64,000 nucleotides of DNA from Globodera rostochiensis. Its lineage: Eukaryota; Nematoda; Chromadorea; Rhabditida; Heteroderidae. Positions 34,491 to 46,800 of the stretch are shown one piece after another. Each line of letters opens with the position of its first letter. The stretch's first letter is position 1. The notes beneath the pieces are model-generated. The model was not told where the DNA came from and did no database searches. It saw nothing but the letters and a program-made list of their open reading frames with translations. The stretch covers positions 248,001 through 312,000 of the forward strand of contig JAEVLN010000017.1 in NCBI GenBank assembly GCA_018350325.1, written 5' to 3'. The translations under genes were made by a program, and so were the position numbers.

Positions 34491-35349
34491 ACAGCCAAAA
34501 AGATTCGCTCATTCTTTTAATATTCCAATTACAAAATGTGCTCAATACTTTTTGGATGTTTTGCCTTGCCTTTTTCGATTCTTGGCTAACGTCCCCCCCC
34601 CCCCTCCCCCCTCCACTTTCTATCATTTCAATTTCATGATTCTGCAGACTCATCCTGCTAATTTGTAAGCCAACCGGGTTAACACAACCACCAACAGATT
34701 GCCGTGTCGGTCATAAGACATTTATTCTTTTCATATTTTCATTCTCTCCATATTTTCTATCATTTTCATTGATTTCGAATTAGGAATTTGTAGTTAACGA
34801 TCGGAATGCCTAAGTTCAGAAATTTCATGGACTTTTCGTTGTGCTAGATTCTTTTGCTCAACGAAATAGGTAAATCTCGAGTAAAAATAAAAGATATTTA
34901 AGACATTTCAAAAAATATTTAATTTTGTTTTTTGTATCGATTTCCTTAAAAAGGATTCCTATTGTTACTAAGCCATTCATCCCGAATTTTTTTTTTTGTT
35001 CATTTCTCGTTATTTTTCAGCAACAGTTTATGCACCAAAACGTATTCATGTAGCAGCAATGCTAAAATAAATTTTATTTACAATTTGTTTGTAATTTTCT
35101 AAAATTAAACGTAAAATAATTCGAAATACCAATTTTTTTAATATTGTTGGGACTCGACTTTGAGGTTCGAAACTGGTTGAAAGGAAACACACGCCTCCTG
35201 TGAACCCTTGCAGTGAAGAGATTGCAATAGGGGGCCCTTTGTTTTACAAAAATGCGTACCACCCCTTGAAATCCAAGGCCAAATCAGCGATCATATGTAT
35301 TTAAATGACTCAAAATCTTATCATCCATTTTTTTAGAGTTAACTATTAA
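34491..35349. other. Intergenic between CD36 genes
   Basis: AT-rich; no supported exon. A C-rich run lies near 34595. Confidence 0.5.
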
Positions 35350-38300
35350 ATGCCAATAAATATGGGCTGCTTTTCGCTGAAATGTGTTATTCTGTCAGTC
35401 TCACTCACTTTTGGAATACTTTTTTTTCTCTTTGGAACTCTTGCGATGGTTTTCATCCCAGAATTTGTGAGAAAGGCAGTTTACGAGGTCAGTATTATTC
35501 ATTTAATTATTCATATTTAAGGCATACATTAAGGTGTAGCCAATAAATGAATTTACCCCACAGTAAAGATCCATAAGGGGGGGGGGGGTTTTGTTTTGCA
35601 AAATTCGTAATTTTTGGGCCAATTTAAAAATCTCTAAAATTTTCAAAAAATTTCACCGGCGGCGGCTATCGGCAGTCGGACCCCCCCCCCCTCCCCCAAA
35701 AGTGAAGCAGAATTCTCAAAACAAAAAATATATGCTGGAAATTCTTTTTCTCTACATTGAATATTTTTGTCAAAAAATGTGGGCAATAAACTATTACCAA
35801 AGTCGGCTTTTTTCTCGGAGAACTTTTACGATTTCTTAACAAAAATAGGTAACTTTTACCGCTCCTTTTCCAGCAAGCGCACCTCGCTCAGGACGCCAAT
35901 GGGACGGACAATTTAATGATGCAAATGTTCAAAAATCCGCCCTATGACATAAAGTAAGTTTTTTTGTTTTTTCTTTAAAAAGGCATTCTTTGGCTTTTCC
36001 TGTTTATAGGCTTCAAGTGCTTAAAATACAATAAAAATTTCATCAAAAAGTTGAACGATTAAAATGTCTGGGTTCGAACCCCGCTTACTCCTCATCAATT
36101 TTCTTTACTTTAAGCTTCTTTGAAAAGAAGGCATTTTGTTGCCAGAGCCAAAAGTTAGAAAGATCAGTAACAATTTATTCTGCATTTATTTGATGTTATT
36201 TTCTTTATATTGAAGTTGTTTCTTCAGACTGCAAATTTGGACAGTTTCTGTACAAAATCCGACGGACGTTTTGAAAAAGGGCCTAAAGCCGCAGTTAATC
36301 GAGAAAGGACCCTACACGTTCAGGTTATGCGAAGTAATCTGAGCCCTTTTGTAGCTAGATCGACTAAATTGGATTATAATACAATATTTCGGGTGGGTTG
36401 GGTGGATTGAAGGGCGGAGCCAGACCTTCGCGTTTCGGGGGGGGGGGGGTTGCAAAACAAGAGAGTCCCCCCTATGGGTTTTTTTTCTCAAAAAATTCAC
36501 GGGCCCCTTCCCCTGGCTCCGCGTTGGCCCTGTTGCTTTATCCTTGATTGTGGGGAGGGGGGCGAAGGAATTCAGTGGCCAGGCCCGTAACTAGGGGGGG
36601 GCCAAGGGGGCCAGGGCCCCCCCCCCCCGAAATATTTTTTGAGGAAAAAAAAACAAGAGGGGGGACCCTATTGTTTTCCACTTTTTCAATTTTTGGGCCA
36701 ATTTTCTTAACAAATTCCATCAAAAAACTCAAAAAATTTTTCCCGGCGGCGCCTATCGGCACCGCCGGCCCCTCGATTCTTAAAAAGGTTCAAAAAATTA
36801 CCGTATTTTTAAATTTTAGGTTGCAAATCCCTTAACAAATATCGTTAAAATCTTCAAAATTTTCTCGGCGGCGCCTATCGACACCGCCGACCCCCCCCCC
36901 ATCCCCCAGAAGTTTTCAAAAAACTTGCATTTTTTAAAAATTCGAAAAATGGGCGATTTCGATTTTTACGCTATTTTTAACAAAAATGTTAAAAAAATTT
37001 AACGAAAATCGAATTTTTTTTTTTTTGTTGGGGAAAATTGCTTAAGAAAAATGCAATAAAACTCGAAAATGCACCCCTAAGAATCGACTTTTTTGGCTTG
37101 GCCCCCCCCCCCCCCCCCCGAAATTTTTTTCTGGTTACGGCCCTGTCAGTGGCCATGTCACCCTTCACAATTCTATTTTAGAGTCCATCTCCACAAGGTC
37201 GAGACGGTTTTCGTCTCCAATGGGACGCGACTGCGTTTCCGCAACCGTCGCTCCTTCGCTTTCTCCCCCTCTCTTTCTTGCGCCGAATGTCGCCTTTCCG
37301 ACCGCGTCACCGTTCCAAATATTTTATTTCAAAAAATTGTGGAAATGGCCCAGAAACACCCCAAAATGGCAGCGCTCATCGAGGCATTGATCGGAAGTCG
37401 GGAAAATGTCAGTCAATGGCTTTATCCGCTAAATTCATCCAAATTCCAATAAAGCGCATTAGGGACGGGGGGGGGGATAAAGAGTAAAAAATAAATAACA
37501 GGAAAAGGTATTCGTTCCACCGTTGAGGGTAAAGCAAAACAAATAAAAACAAAAAGAAACTCAATGACTTTTCCCCAGGGTTAAGGTGTTCATCAACATT
37601 TCGGTGGATGAGCTCCTCTTCAAGGGCTACCAAGACCCGTTGATCAGCGATATTTGCAAGAACTTTATGATCGGCACGCTGTGCAAATTGGCAAATATAC
37701 CGGACAGAATCGGACTCTTTTATGGGGTTTGAATTTAGTTCCTTTTTATCATTTGTCAATCATATTAAATTATCACATTCTTAAGAAGATGAAAAAAAGA
37801 TTTACGCTTTTTGGCTTTTCTTTCAGCAAAACAATACCGACGACGGCCAGTATGAGGTGGATACGGGACTGCTCGATCCCAATCAGTTGGACCGCGTGTA
37901 CTCCTTCAAGGGGATGGAGGGCAAACTGAGCGACAACTTTTGGTACGGCGAAGAGGCGCGAATGATCAACGGAACGGAAGCGGAATTGTTTAGACCGAAT
38001 CTAATTGACGGGCAAAAATTGCAAATGTTCGCGCGGTTTTAACCGTTGCCATCCTTTTCCATCGTTTTGCGATTTCAGATTCATTGGCCAACTCTGTCGG
38101 TGGGTTAACCGTAGTCAAACTGCTCGAAGTCGTATTATTTATTGCTTATCCTCCAACATATTTTCAGATCTTTCAATTTGGAAGTTCGTCAGCCGGCACT
38201 CACTGCCGGCCTTCCCGTCTTCCGATACGCCCAGCCCGACACGGCTTTGGATGTCGATGTGCAGCGTTCAGAAGGATTTTGCAACCCGAATTCACCACTT

Positions 38301-39472
38301 TACTTCAACGAAAGCATCCAACCAGGTAAAAGTGTGTGAGAATTTGAAGTTTTTCAGTTATAAAAATTGCGAAAAAAACTATTTAAAAAGCCGTGCATTC
38401 TGAACAGTTCTCGGTCTTTCCAGCGTACTGTGCCCCGTCCGGCCTCCTCGACATGTCCACCTGCTTCCCCGGCTCTCCCCCTATTTTCTTCTCAGGCTCT
38501 CACTTTCGAAATGCTCCCGTTGCCCTTCGGCATTCCCTCGGGGGAAATTTCTCGTCACCGTCCGAATCGGAGGACCTCAGTTTCTTCGACATTGAACCGA
38601 TTGTCGGGGTGGTGGTCGAAGTGCAGCAACGCTATCAGCTGAATTTGGGGATGTTGCGTGGGAATTTAAGGTGTTTGAATTAGAAAATTGAATAACAAAA
38701 CTACCCGAAAAAATTATTATTGTTTAAAAACCCTCACCTTTAGTGACACATAACCACAAAAACTGTTACAGATGTGATGGTCGGGGGTGGGTCGAACAAT
38801 AAGAAAAACTAAAATTAACAGCAAAAAACCCGGTGGTGTGCCGTTGAATGTTTCTAGTTTTTTCTGTGCCTCTTTTAGACTTTTTTTTAATTTGGGGTGG
38901 CCAAGTCCGTAACCAGAAAATATTTCGGGGAGGGGGGGGGGGAAGGTCGGCCAAAGAGTAAACATCGCCGGTTATTGTTATATTTGCATCATTTTTACTT
39001 TGTGTCGATAGGCGCTTTTTTGACAAATAAATTTCCCCCTGTGGTTACGGGCCTGGTTGGTCTACTGATGCCTCTTAATTAACGATTAAAAAGAATTTAT
39101 TTTGCCAAGGATGACCGCAAATATGAATAACTTGATTGTGCCAATGATTTGGCTGAACGAAAGCGCTCTGATCGATTCGGCCACCCGTGAGAGACTCTTA
39201 CAGCCCGTCACTGTCCTTTGGGGCGCTTTCATTTTTGGCATTGTTTTTATTTGTGCCGGCGCCGCTTCTCTGCTCGCTTTCGTCGGCATTTTCATTGGCT
39301 TCAAAATTGCCAATCGCAACCGTTTTTTGGTGAATTCAAATTTTCATTATCTTAAACAATTCTCATAAGACAAATTCAGAATGCTGATGATTCTCAACAT
39401 TTGATCGCGGCACCTCTCCCCGAGGGCGTTCCTAATCAGCCCCAATCAGAAACGGATCACCCTCCCATTTGA
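35350..39472 (+). CDS. CD36-family scavenger receptor 2, tandem paralogue
   Basis: Eleven exons: 35350-35487, 35874-35953, 36228-36323, 37182-37407, 37586-37726, 37827-38035, 38079-38099, 38168-38325, 38424-38670, 39110-39329, 39380-39472; 1629 nt, 542 residues. N-terminal helix (LTFGILFFLFGTLAMVFIP), LIEKGPYTFR, VDELLFKGYQDP, IPDRIGLFYG, Cys-rich segment (GFCNPNSPLYF, YCAPSGLLDMSTC), HFRNAP, DIEPIVGVVVEVQQR, C-terminal helix (LWGAFIFGIVFICAGAA) and an acidic, Pro-rich tail. Exon 7 is only 21 nt. Intron positions differ from receptor 1 in several places and sequence identity is low, so the duplication is old. Introns 3 and 9 contain hAT-like elements of the GGCCCGTAAC family. Confidence 0.87.
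36580..37145. mobile_element. Non-autonomous hAT-like element, CAGGCCCGTAAC ends, in CD36-2 intron 3
   Basis: Begins CAGGCCCGTAACTAG and ends CTGGTTACGGCCCTG, flanked by perfect 8-bp direct repeats TCAGTGGC (36572-36579 and 37146-37153). The inside has G and C runs and no coding capacity. CAG...CTG ends with an 8-bp duplication fit the hAT superfamily. Confidence 0.8.
38897..39058. mobile_element. Short relative of the CAGGCCCGTAAC element in CD36-2 intron 9
   Basis: Left end CCAAGTCCGTAACCAG and right end CTGTGGTTACGGGCCTGG form inverted repeats around a short G-rich centre. A right-end fragment of the same family (CCTGGCTACGGGCCTGG) also lies at about 34023 in CD36-1. No clear target duplication here. 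Confidence 0.6.
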
Positions 39473-39961
39473 CATTTTGTTGACTTTCTACTTTGCCATT
39501 TCGATGCCTTCTTTCTTCAATTTCGCACAATCCCATCTATCCTTTACAATCCGCATAGTGCGACAATATTTATTTAAAAGCTAAAATTATAATTTTGTCA
39601 ATAAAAATCTTTCCAACATTTCTGGGATCAATTCCTCCTGAGAAAGTGACCTTTTTTAGGATTACGGACCGTTTTTGGCCCGGGCTGGGAGGTTCAAGGT
39701 GTTCCCATAAAAAGAGTTGAGAAAGCGACACATTTTACATTATTTGAACATTTTCCCGAAGCGCATCACAGCCAAATGAGTAAAATGGTAAGTTGGGCAG
39801 TCAATTGTTTGTTCCGTACAACAAAATTCGCTTGAATTGCAAATACAAAAATGTGTTAAAAAATATTTATGCAATTTAGGAAATCGATTGATTTTGTGTT
39901 TTATTACATTTGAGTGATTCCTTCAAAGGATTATTATTGTATTTGCCAATGTCGAAGTCCT
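39473..39961. other. Intergenic, no gene seen
   Basis: AT-rich region between the convergent CD36-2 gene and the minus-strand small secreted gene. Confidence 0.5.
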
Positions 39962-40328
39962 CTAATTTTGGTGCCCCCGCTGCTGTTGATAGCCCCCGTC
40001 CATCGGATGCTGCTGATACTGCGGCGGCTCGTAGTTTTGCTGTCGACTGCCTCCGTGAAGTTTCTGCGAGACTTTGTTTATTCCTTTGGCCGCCGCCGTA
40101 TAGGCCACCGCTGAGACCGCCCCAAGCACCGCCGTCCTGGCCAAATCGCCGCTGGTGCTGCGCTTTTCAACGAGTCTAAACGTATTTAATACAATTTATT
40201 GAATAATAAAGCCATAAAATGTTTAAATTAATTTACTTTTTCCCTTTAACCGGTTTTCCATGGACAACGACGGGCATAACAAAAAGTTCGCTGAGAAGGA
40301 AAAAGCAGAGAATACACTGAACTTTCAT
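39962..40328 (-). CDS. Small secreted protein, unknown function
   Basis: Two exons, 40328-40237 and 40175-39962, joined in phase 2 (306 nt, 101 residues). The signal peptide is strong (MKVQCILCFFLLSELFVMPV, then VVHG). The mature part starts KPVKGKKLVEKRSTSGDL, has an Ala/Val-rich stretch (TAVLGAVSAVAYTAAAKG) and a Gln/Tyr/Pro-rich tail (YEPPQYQQHPMDGGYQQQRG). No Cys in the mature part and no recognised domain. Small, secreted and orphan-like, so it is a candidate effector or cuticle-associated protein, but that is a guess. Confidence 0.65.
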
Positions 40329-40875
40329 TTTTAAGAGGATTTGGAAAGTTTAGCTAATCTGCAAATTAAAATAAGAAAATTGGGAATAGAAAATGATGAA
40401 ATCTGATGTCGGAAGTTCGAAAACAATGGAGGGCTTTGTCAACACGATCCGAGACCAAAAACGAATGAATGGGAGGCAAATCATAAACATCTGCTACGAC
40501 GGCACAGTTGGCCAAAAGGAACAGCTGCCGACAGATGATTAATGCATTACGGGTTACTAATTAGTCTTTCGTTTACCCATTTAAGCATTACTTTAAATGT
40601 GCATTATTTAATCAAAATGTTGTCGGAAGTTTATACCTTTGGGCATGCCTAATTTTCTTACAAAAATCATTAAAATGTAAGATTTCTCCTCCGCTTACAA
40701 AAAAAAAAAATCATTTTTTTATTGGACTAAGTATCGATTGGTTTCGCTTAATGTTCGATTTGTTGATAATTCCACAAATTCAAAGCGCTCCAGCAAAGTT
40801 ATCCTCCAAATCAATGTCCCTAAAGTAATAATTTTATTTTATTTATTTTAGCCCCCCCCCCAATAAATGCCGTTT
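40329..40875. other. Intergenic, no gene seen
   Basis: AT-rich region between the 3' end of gene C and the start of the small secreted gene on the same strand. Confidence 0.5.
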
Positions 40876-43800
40876 TTACCAATTGGCGTCGGCCAACGTT
40901 TGCCTCCCTTCGACGTATTCGGAATGCAACTGCAAATTGTAAAAGAGCCCTTTCTCAAAGTCATTTTTGATTTTGACGTCAATTTTCTTCCTCAAATTTG
41001 CCCTTAATTTGCCTTTAAAATTGCCAATTGCTTTTTGCGGTTCGACCAATTCAATTCCGACAAGCCAACGTTTTTTGCACATTCTAAAAGGTTAATTTGT
41101 AAGGCTAATTATTGTGCCGATTTATTTACTCCGACGGGTCCGGCAGAACGCATTCCTTCGAGGCGGCCATCCAATTAGGAAACACTTGGCAAAACCGGAC
41201 CCATTTGGCCAACGGACTCTCCACAAATTCCAAAAGTTCGTGCCGGAGGCGTTTTCCGACAAAGGCACAAAATTTGTCAATATGAAAGTGCGGGCCGGCG
41301 CAGGTGACCACGATGAAGTGGTCGAACTGCAATTGTTGCATAAAATGATGTAATGTAAATGAAATAAATAAAATAAAATAATTATTTAAAATAACCGATA
41401 TAAAATAAGTTTCAAAAAAATGATTTATTTTATTCGAGAATTATTTTTCATTACTTTTTCAGTAAATTTGTCCTTTTCTAGCGGCTTAATTATTGCCCTT
41501 CGAATGTCCGGAGTATTCTTTAGCTGTTTCATCGCTATAAAAGGAACATAAAATTTATATAATTTAACTTTAATTTCAAATTGCCTTTGATCATTTCGCT
41601 AAAATTTATATAATTTAACTTTAATTTCAAAATTGCCTTTAATCATTGCGCTAAAATTTATAAATTTAACTTTAATTTCAAAATTGCCTTTAATCATTTC
41701 GCTAAAATTTATAATTTAACTTTAATTTCAAAATTGCCTTTAATCATTTCGCTAAAATTTATAAATTTAACTTTAATTTCAAAATTGCCTTTAATCATTT
41801 CGCTAAAATTTATAAATTTAACTTTAATTTCAAAATTGCCTTTAATCATTTCGCTAAAATTTATAAATTTAACTTTTTTCAAAATTGCCTTTAATCATTT
41901 CGCTAAAATTTATATAATTTAACTTTAATTTCAAAATTGCCTTTAATCATTTCGCTAAATAATTTAACTTTAATCATTTCGCTAAAATTTACCTTTAATC
42001 ATTTCGCTAAAATTTATATAATTTAACTTTAATTTCAAATTGCCTTTAATCATTTCGCTAAAATTTATATAATTTAACTTTAATTTCAAAATTGCCTTTA
42101 ATCATTTCGCTAAAATTTATAAATTTAACTTTAATTTCAAAATTGCCTTTAATCATTTCGCTTTGAATGACTTTTGCCGTGGACAAATTGACTTGGGAGG
42201 CGGCGTTTTGTTCGGGAAAGGTTGGCGTTATGACGGCCATCGCCATTTCCTTTCGAATGCCCTTTTTGAGGTTTTTGGGCGAAAATTGTTTCTTCGAGAA
42301 CCATTCTCGACCCGGCGACCAACTCAAAAATTCGGCCCTCCGACTGCGGTCGATCGGCGCCAATTGGACGGGCACGGCCCATTCCCTTCGTTTTATATAT
42401 TTTTTTGGGTCCATTAAATTTTAAAAGGTAATTAATTAATTACCAAAATGAATAAGTGAGAAAGAATTTGTCAATCAAAAAGGGCGCCGACGCCTTCGGG
42501 TACAGCAAAAACACTTTGGTCAGCATAATCGCCAGCGTTTTTGGCTCCAAATAGCCCATTGTGCCGTCATAAATGTGTTTGACTAATAATTTAATAAATT
42601 AAAAAGAAAAATTATTTAATACCATACCCTTCGCCCATTGTTCCAAATAAGACAAAACTATTCGAAATGTGTTTATCACTGAATTAGTATAATTTTCACA
42701 TTCATTTTGATTCAAAATCAGTCCATCACAACAATTAAACAACTCCAAAATCTTCGAATAAATACCAAATTCTTAATAAAATAAAATAAAATAATAAATG
42801 TTATTCAAAACAATTTAATTGTACCCGCCAGCACTCGCGTCATTGACATTAAATGCTTTAGCCGATCACTTTGTTGCAGCCTTTGTTCTCGATTTTTGCT
42901 CAACATTTCATAATTTCTGTTCAATAGCCCAATTTCACTCATAATTTTGACTGATTCTACGTCATCTAATCATTTAAAATGTAAATTAATATTATTTTTA
43001 ATATTCCCACCTGCTCTGACCAAAGATTGTATCAGTCTTTTCTTCTCCGCCTCGTGCCATTTCCGATCACTCTGGTACATTCCCTCATCAAATAAGTGAT
43101 CGGCTCTGAGCAATTTGTCGGCATTTATTGTCAAAACGCTCAAAAAAGTGTCAATTTGCTTCGCTGTGAATGTTTTCGTGGGCGGGAGTTTGCTGATTCC
43201 CGGAATGATTATGATCGGAATGTCCATTTGGACTCCCATAAAGTGCACTTTTATCAGCGGAACTGAAGCCCACGATTTGATCAGAAACGAAACTTCGGCA
43301 TTCTAAAATTAAAGTTTAATCATAAGCCCAAATAATAAATCCGAGAATTGTCGTTCCTCCAAATCGATTTAGAGACTTTTTATATGCTCACTGATTGTCG
43401 TTCCCGGCAATTTTCGACCTCGTAAAATGGTCGGGAAACAACCGATTATTTCTTACTTGGCACAGCACACAATGCAGCGAGCCATCCCGGCACTTTTCTC
43501 GACTCTCGAGGCTACTCAGATTACATAAGTCCTTGCCGAGAACGCTCTCGACGTTAAACCCCTCGGGCAATACACAAATTGAATCGATCACCCGAACATT
43601 GCCCTTGTTTAACAAATGCAATTGCGATATTTGAAAGTGCGCTGCTGGTGACTAAATTTGTTTAATATTTTAATTTTGTCCCTTTCTTTACCCAATTTTG
43701 CACAATTTCCACAAAGGACACAATCAAATTCTGCAAATTTTGTTCATCTTCCGCCGATGCGTTGAATAATTCACTTTTAATCTGACCTCAGTAAATTGAA

Positions 43801-46800
43801 ATTTTTTGAATACATTTCTTTAAATACCAAATCCAATTGTGCCGTCGTCAGCTGTTCTTTCCAAATTTTAATTTCCTGCCACCCTTCCGCAATTTGGGCA
43901 GGTCCTCCTCCATCGGCAATATTTGTTTTGCCATTTTGGTAATATTGGCGATACAAATGATTATCTGAATTTTCTAAATTTAAAAAAATATATATTAAAT
44001 ATTTTCTTGCCCATTTTTCGTTGCAAAATCATCCGTTTGAAGCTTTTCACATTTTCCACAAGTTGGTTTACCAACACCGCACAATCTTCGGAATAAGCCT
44101 GGAACAGTTGGCAAAATGCCTTTTTGATCCGATCAGTCCAAAATGACTCCGATAAAAGGCCATTGGCAATGGCAAATGCCAATTTTGTGGAATGCAATTG
44201 CCCCTTGGCCCATTTGATTTGGGCCTCTTCCATTCTTTCGCTTCCGGCACTCTCTTCCCCCGGCATTCTCTCCATTATTCGGACACTTTGCTTCAACATT
44301 TGGTGCAGTTCCTCTTCCAAAACTTTCAACTCGCTTTCGGCCGATAATTCGGCCACTTTTACCCGTCTCCAATTCTGTCTCAGTTCATTCATTTCCCTTT
44401 TATTGATTTCATTTTGGCCAATTAATGCGACTGTTTGCCTCAATGCTTTCAACCGATGGCACAATTCATTTGCGTAAATACCAACATCGAGCAGTTTAAG
44501 CAGTGTTCTGGCATCGTATTCTGCTAATTCTCGATCTCTTTCATTTGTTTTGGTGGCTTCAATGTTTTGCTTCTTCAGCAAGGCTTCCAAAAGCTGTCCG
44601 TACTTCAACGACAGAAACTCATCGTCCCCAAAGTCCCCGACGACAATTGCCCCCTCCAAACGCTTTCCGCCCTCTCCCGACTCTTCCACTCTGTTAGCTG
44701 TTGGCACTTCGCGATTGACAATATCCAGATTGACAGTATCCAAGCTTCTGATCGGGCTTTTACCCGCCGACCCTTCCGTCTCCCCCTTTTGTTCTCCCCC
44801 CTCCGAAATTGTGTCGAGATCGCTGTTCGTCACATTCGGAGTTTCTTCAAACTTCTGAGCATTGCTTTTGTTTGCATTTTCTCTTCTTTTTTTGCACTTT
44901 CGCTTCCTTTCGTCTCCTGCATTTGGCCCAATGAATTGCAGTTGCGTTTCAGCGCCTTTCATCATCCTCAAGATGTCTTTGGCTCTTTTCGAATTGTCCA
45001 AAAATGCGCTAAGTCTGTCTGCGGCGTCCTCTGCGGCTTCGGCTTCTGAACAAGAAATTGGTGGGCGTTTTGGGCAACTAAAATGCCTATTAATCACCAT
45101 CGGCGAATTCCACTCCGAATTCGGGATTCGTCTCGATGAGTTCCTTCAGAGTCTCGAAGTGTTTGTCCCGGATCCATTCGTTAAACTTGTTGCTCATCTC
45201 CGAATCGTCCACCGACTCGCCGCACATCGGCACAACCGAAAACGCTTTGACAAAATTTGGGCACTTTTTATTCGCAATTTCATACAATTCGTCAAAAATG
45301 CTTTTTGCACTTTTTCCGCGCATTTTCCCTCTAAAAATTCTCTCCAAATAATTCTTCACGTCCGCGTAAAACTGTAGAAAGTGTGGAATTTGGGTCTTTA
45401 ATTCTTCCAAGTTTAAATTCATGTCGTAAAAAAGATCGAAAATCTCTTCGAAAAGAATTCGAAAATTTTTGAACCAAACTTCGGAAAGTCTGCGCACGAC
45501 AACGGACTCATCGTTTTGCGTCGACGCTTTGATTTTGTTGTCAACCCATCGCACAAAGACCATTATATCGGCCTTCAATATATTTTCAAATTTAGTAGCG
45601 AAATTTGAAAACAAATTTTTGTAGCATTTCTTTAACAATTTGTCGTCGTCAATAACTGAACCAACTGATGAAATTTGGTTCGGGTCGGCATGTCGGGGTT
45701 ATTCGGTTTGATCACTCACCGGTTCTGTCTGTCAAATGAGCTGTTTTCAGCAATTCGTACATCGATCGGTTGTCCAGAAGTTTGGCGATCCTCGTGCGTG
45801 CCCCGGGCTTTTCTATGATTAGCTGGCCCAACCAATTGTTGTTGATCGCTGTTTGCCCCATCAAAAAGGAAAATAGCTCAAATTTGGCATTTTTCCGCTG
45901 CTCCACCAGAGTCTCTCGGATGCCCTTTTCCGTTTCGCAATTCTTTGGGTTCCAATGGAAAATTTCGGAATCATTTTCAATTCTTTTGTGGCCACCTTCC
46001 CACTCTTTGACAAAATTTATCAGATGGAATAGTCGACAAAACGAATGTCTTAAAATGATTTTGTCCCCATTTGCGAGTTCAGAGTAAAATGTGTTCTTTT
46101 CCATTGCAATTCTTTCTAAAAAAGTCTTTCGCAAGTCGCCCAATTTATGTTTGCCTTCTGTCAGTTTTTGTTCAAACTTTTTTAGGGCAATAATTAATTC
46201 CGGAATGTAAAGCCGGGCCTCAAATGCCTCGGCCATCGTTGTCCCCGTTTTGTGTGATAATTGTGCCGTAAATGTGACGATGCGACTTTTTTCGTTCAGC
46301 AATTCTAATCAAAAAACGAATTATTTAGTTTAATTTTGTTCGGAAAGAAAATTGCTTGCCAAAGTGCAGAATTTCAGGGAACTTCGCCTCCAACGCCTCC
46401 AAAACGCTTTCCCGGACCAACCATCGTAGCCGTTCCTTCAGCTGCGGGACGGTAAGCCGTCGCGTTCCGTGGCAGAAAATATATTTTGTCTGATCAAACT
46501 GATTGATCAGCCGTTCCAGCGCAAAAAAGTGAATATGGCCGATAAAAGGAAATTTGCGGATCTTTTTGCCAAATCTTTTCACCAATTCGGCATTGTTACA
46601 GTCAATGTTGGTCCAAACGACTTCATCATCAGGCAAAAGAAAGACCAAAGCCTAATTTTAAACGGGGTTATTAATTATTTTATAATTTGTTTTAAAAAGG
46701 TTTTAAACAAAACAAAAAACCTTTTTGTCAAAAGAATTGCTGTCAATGCCATTGATTCTGCCAAAAATGTAATCCCTCCAAAGTTCGCTTTCGTTCAATA

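Noticed and set aside
44502..45377. Plus-strand open frames opposite gene C
   Set aside because: Antisense to a 1035-bp gene C exon whose reading is supported by phases and by similarity to gene B.
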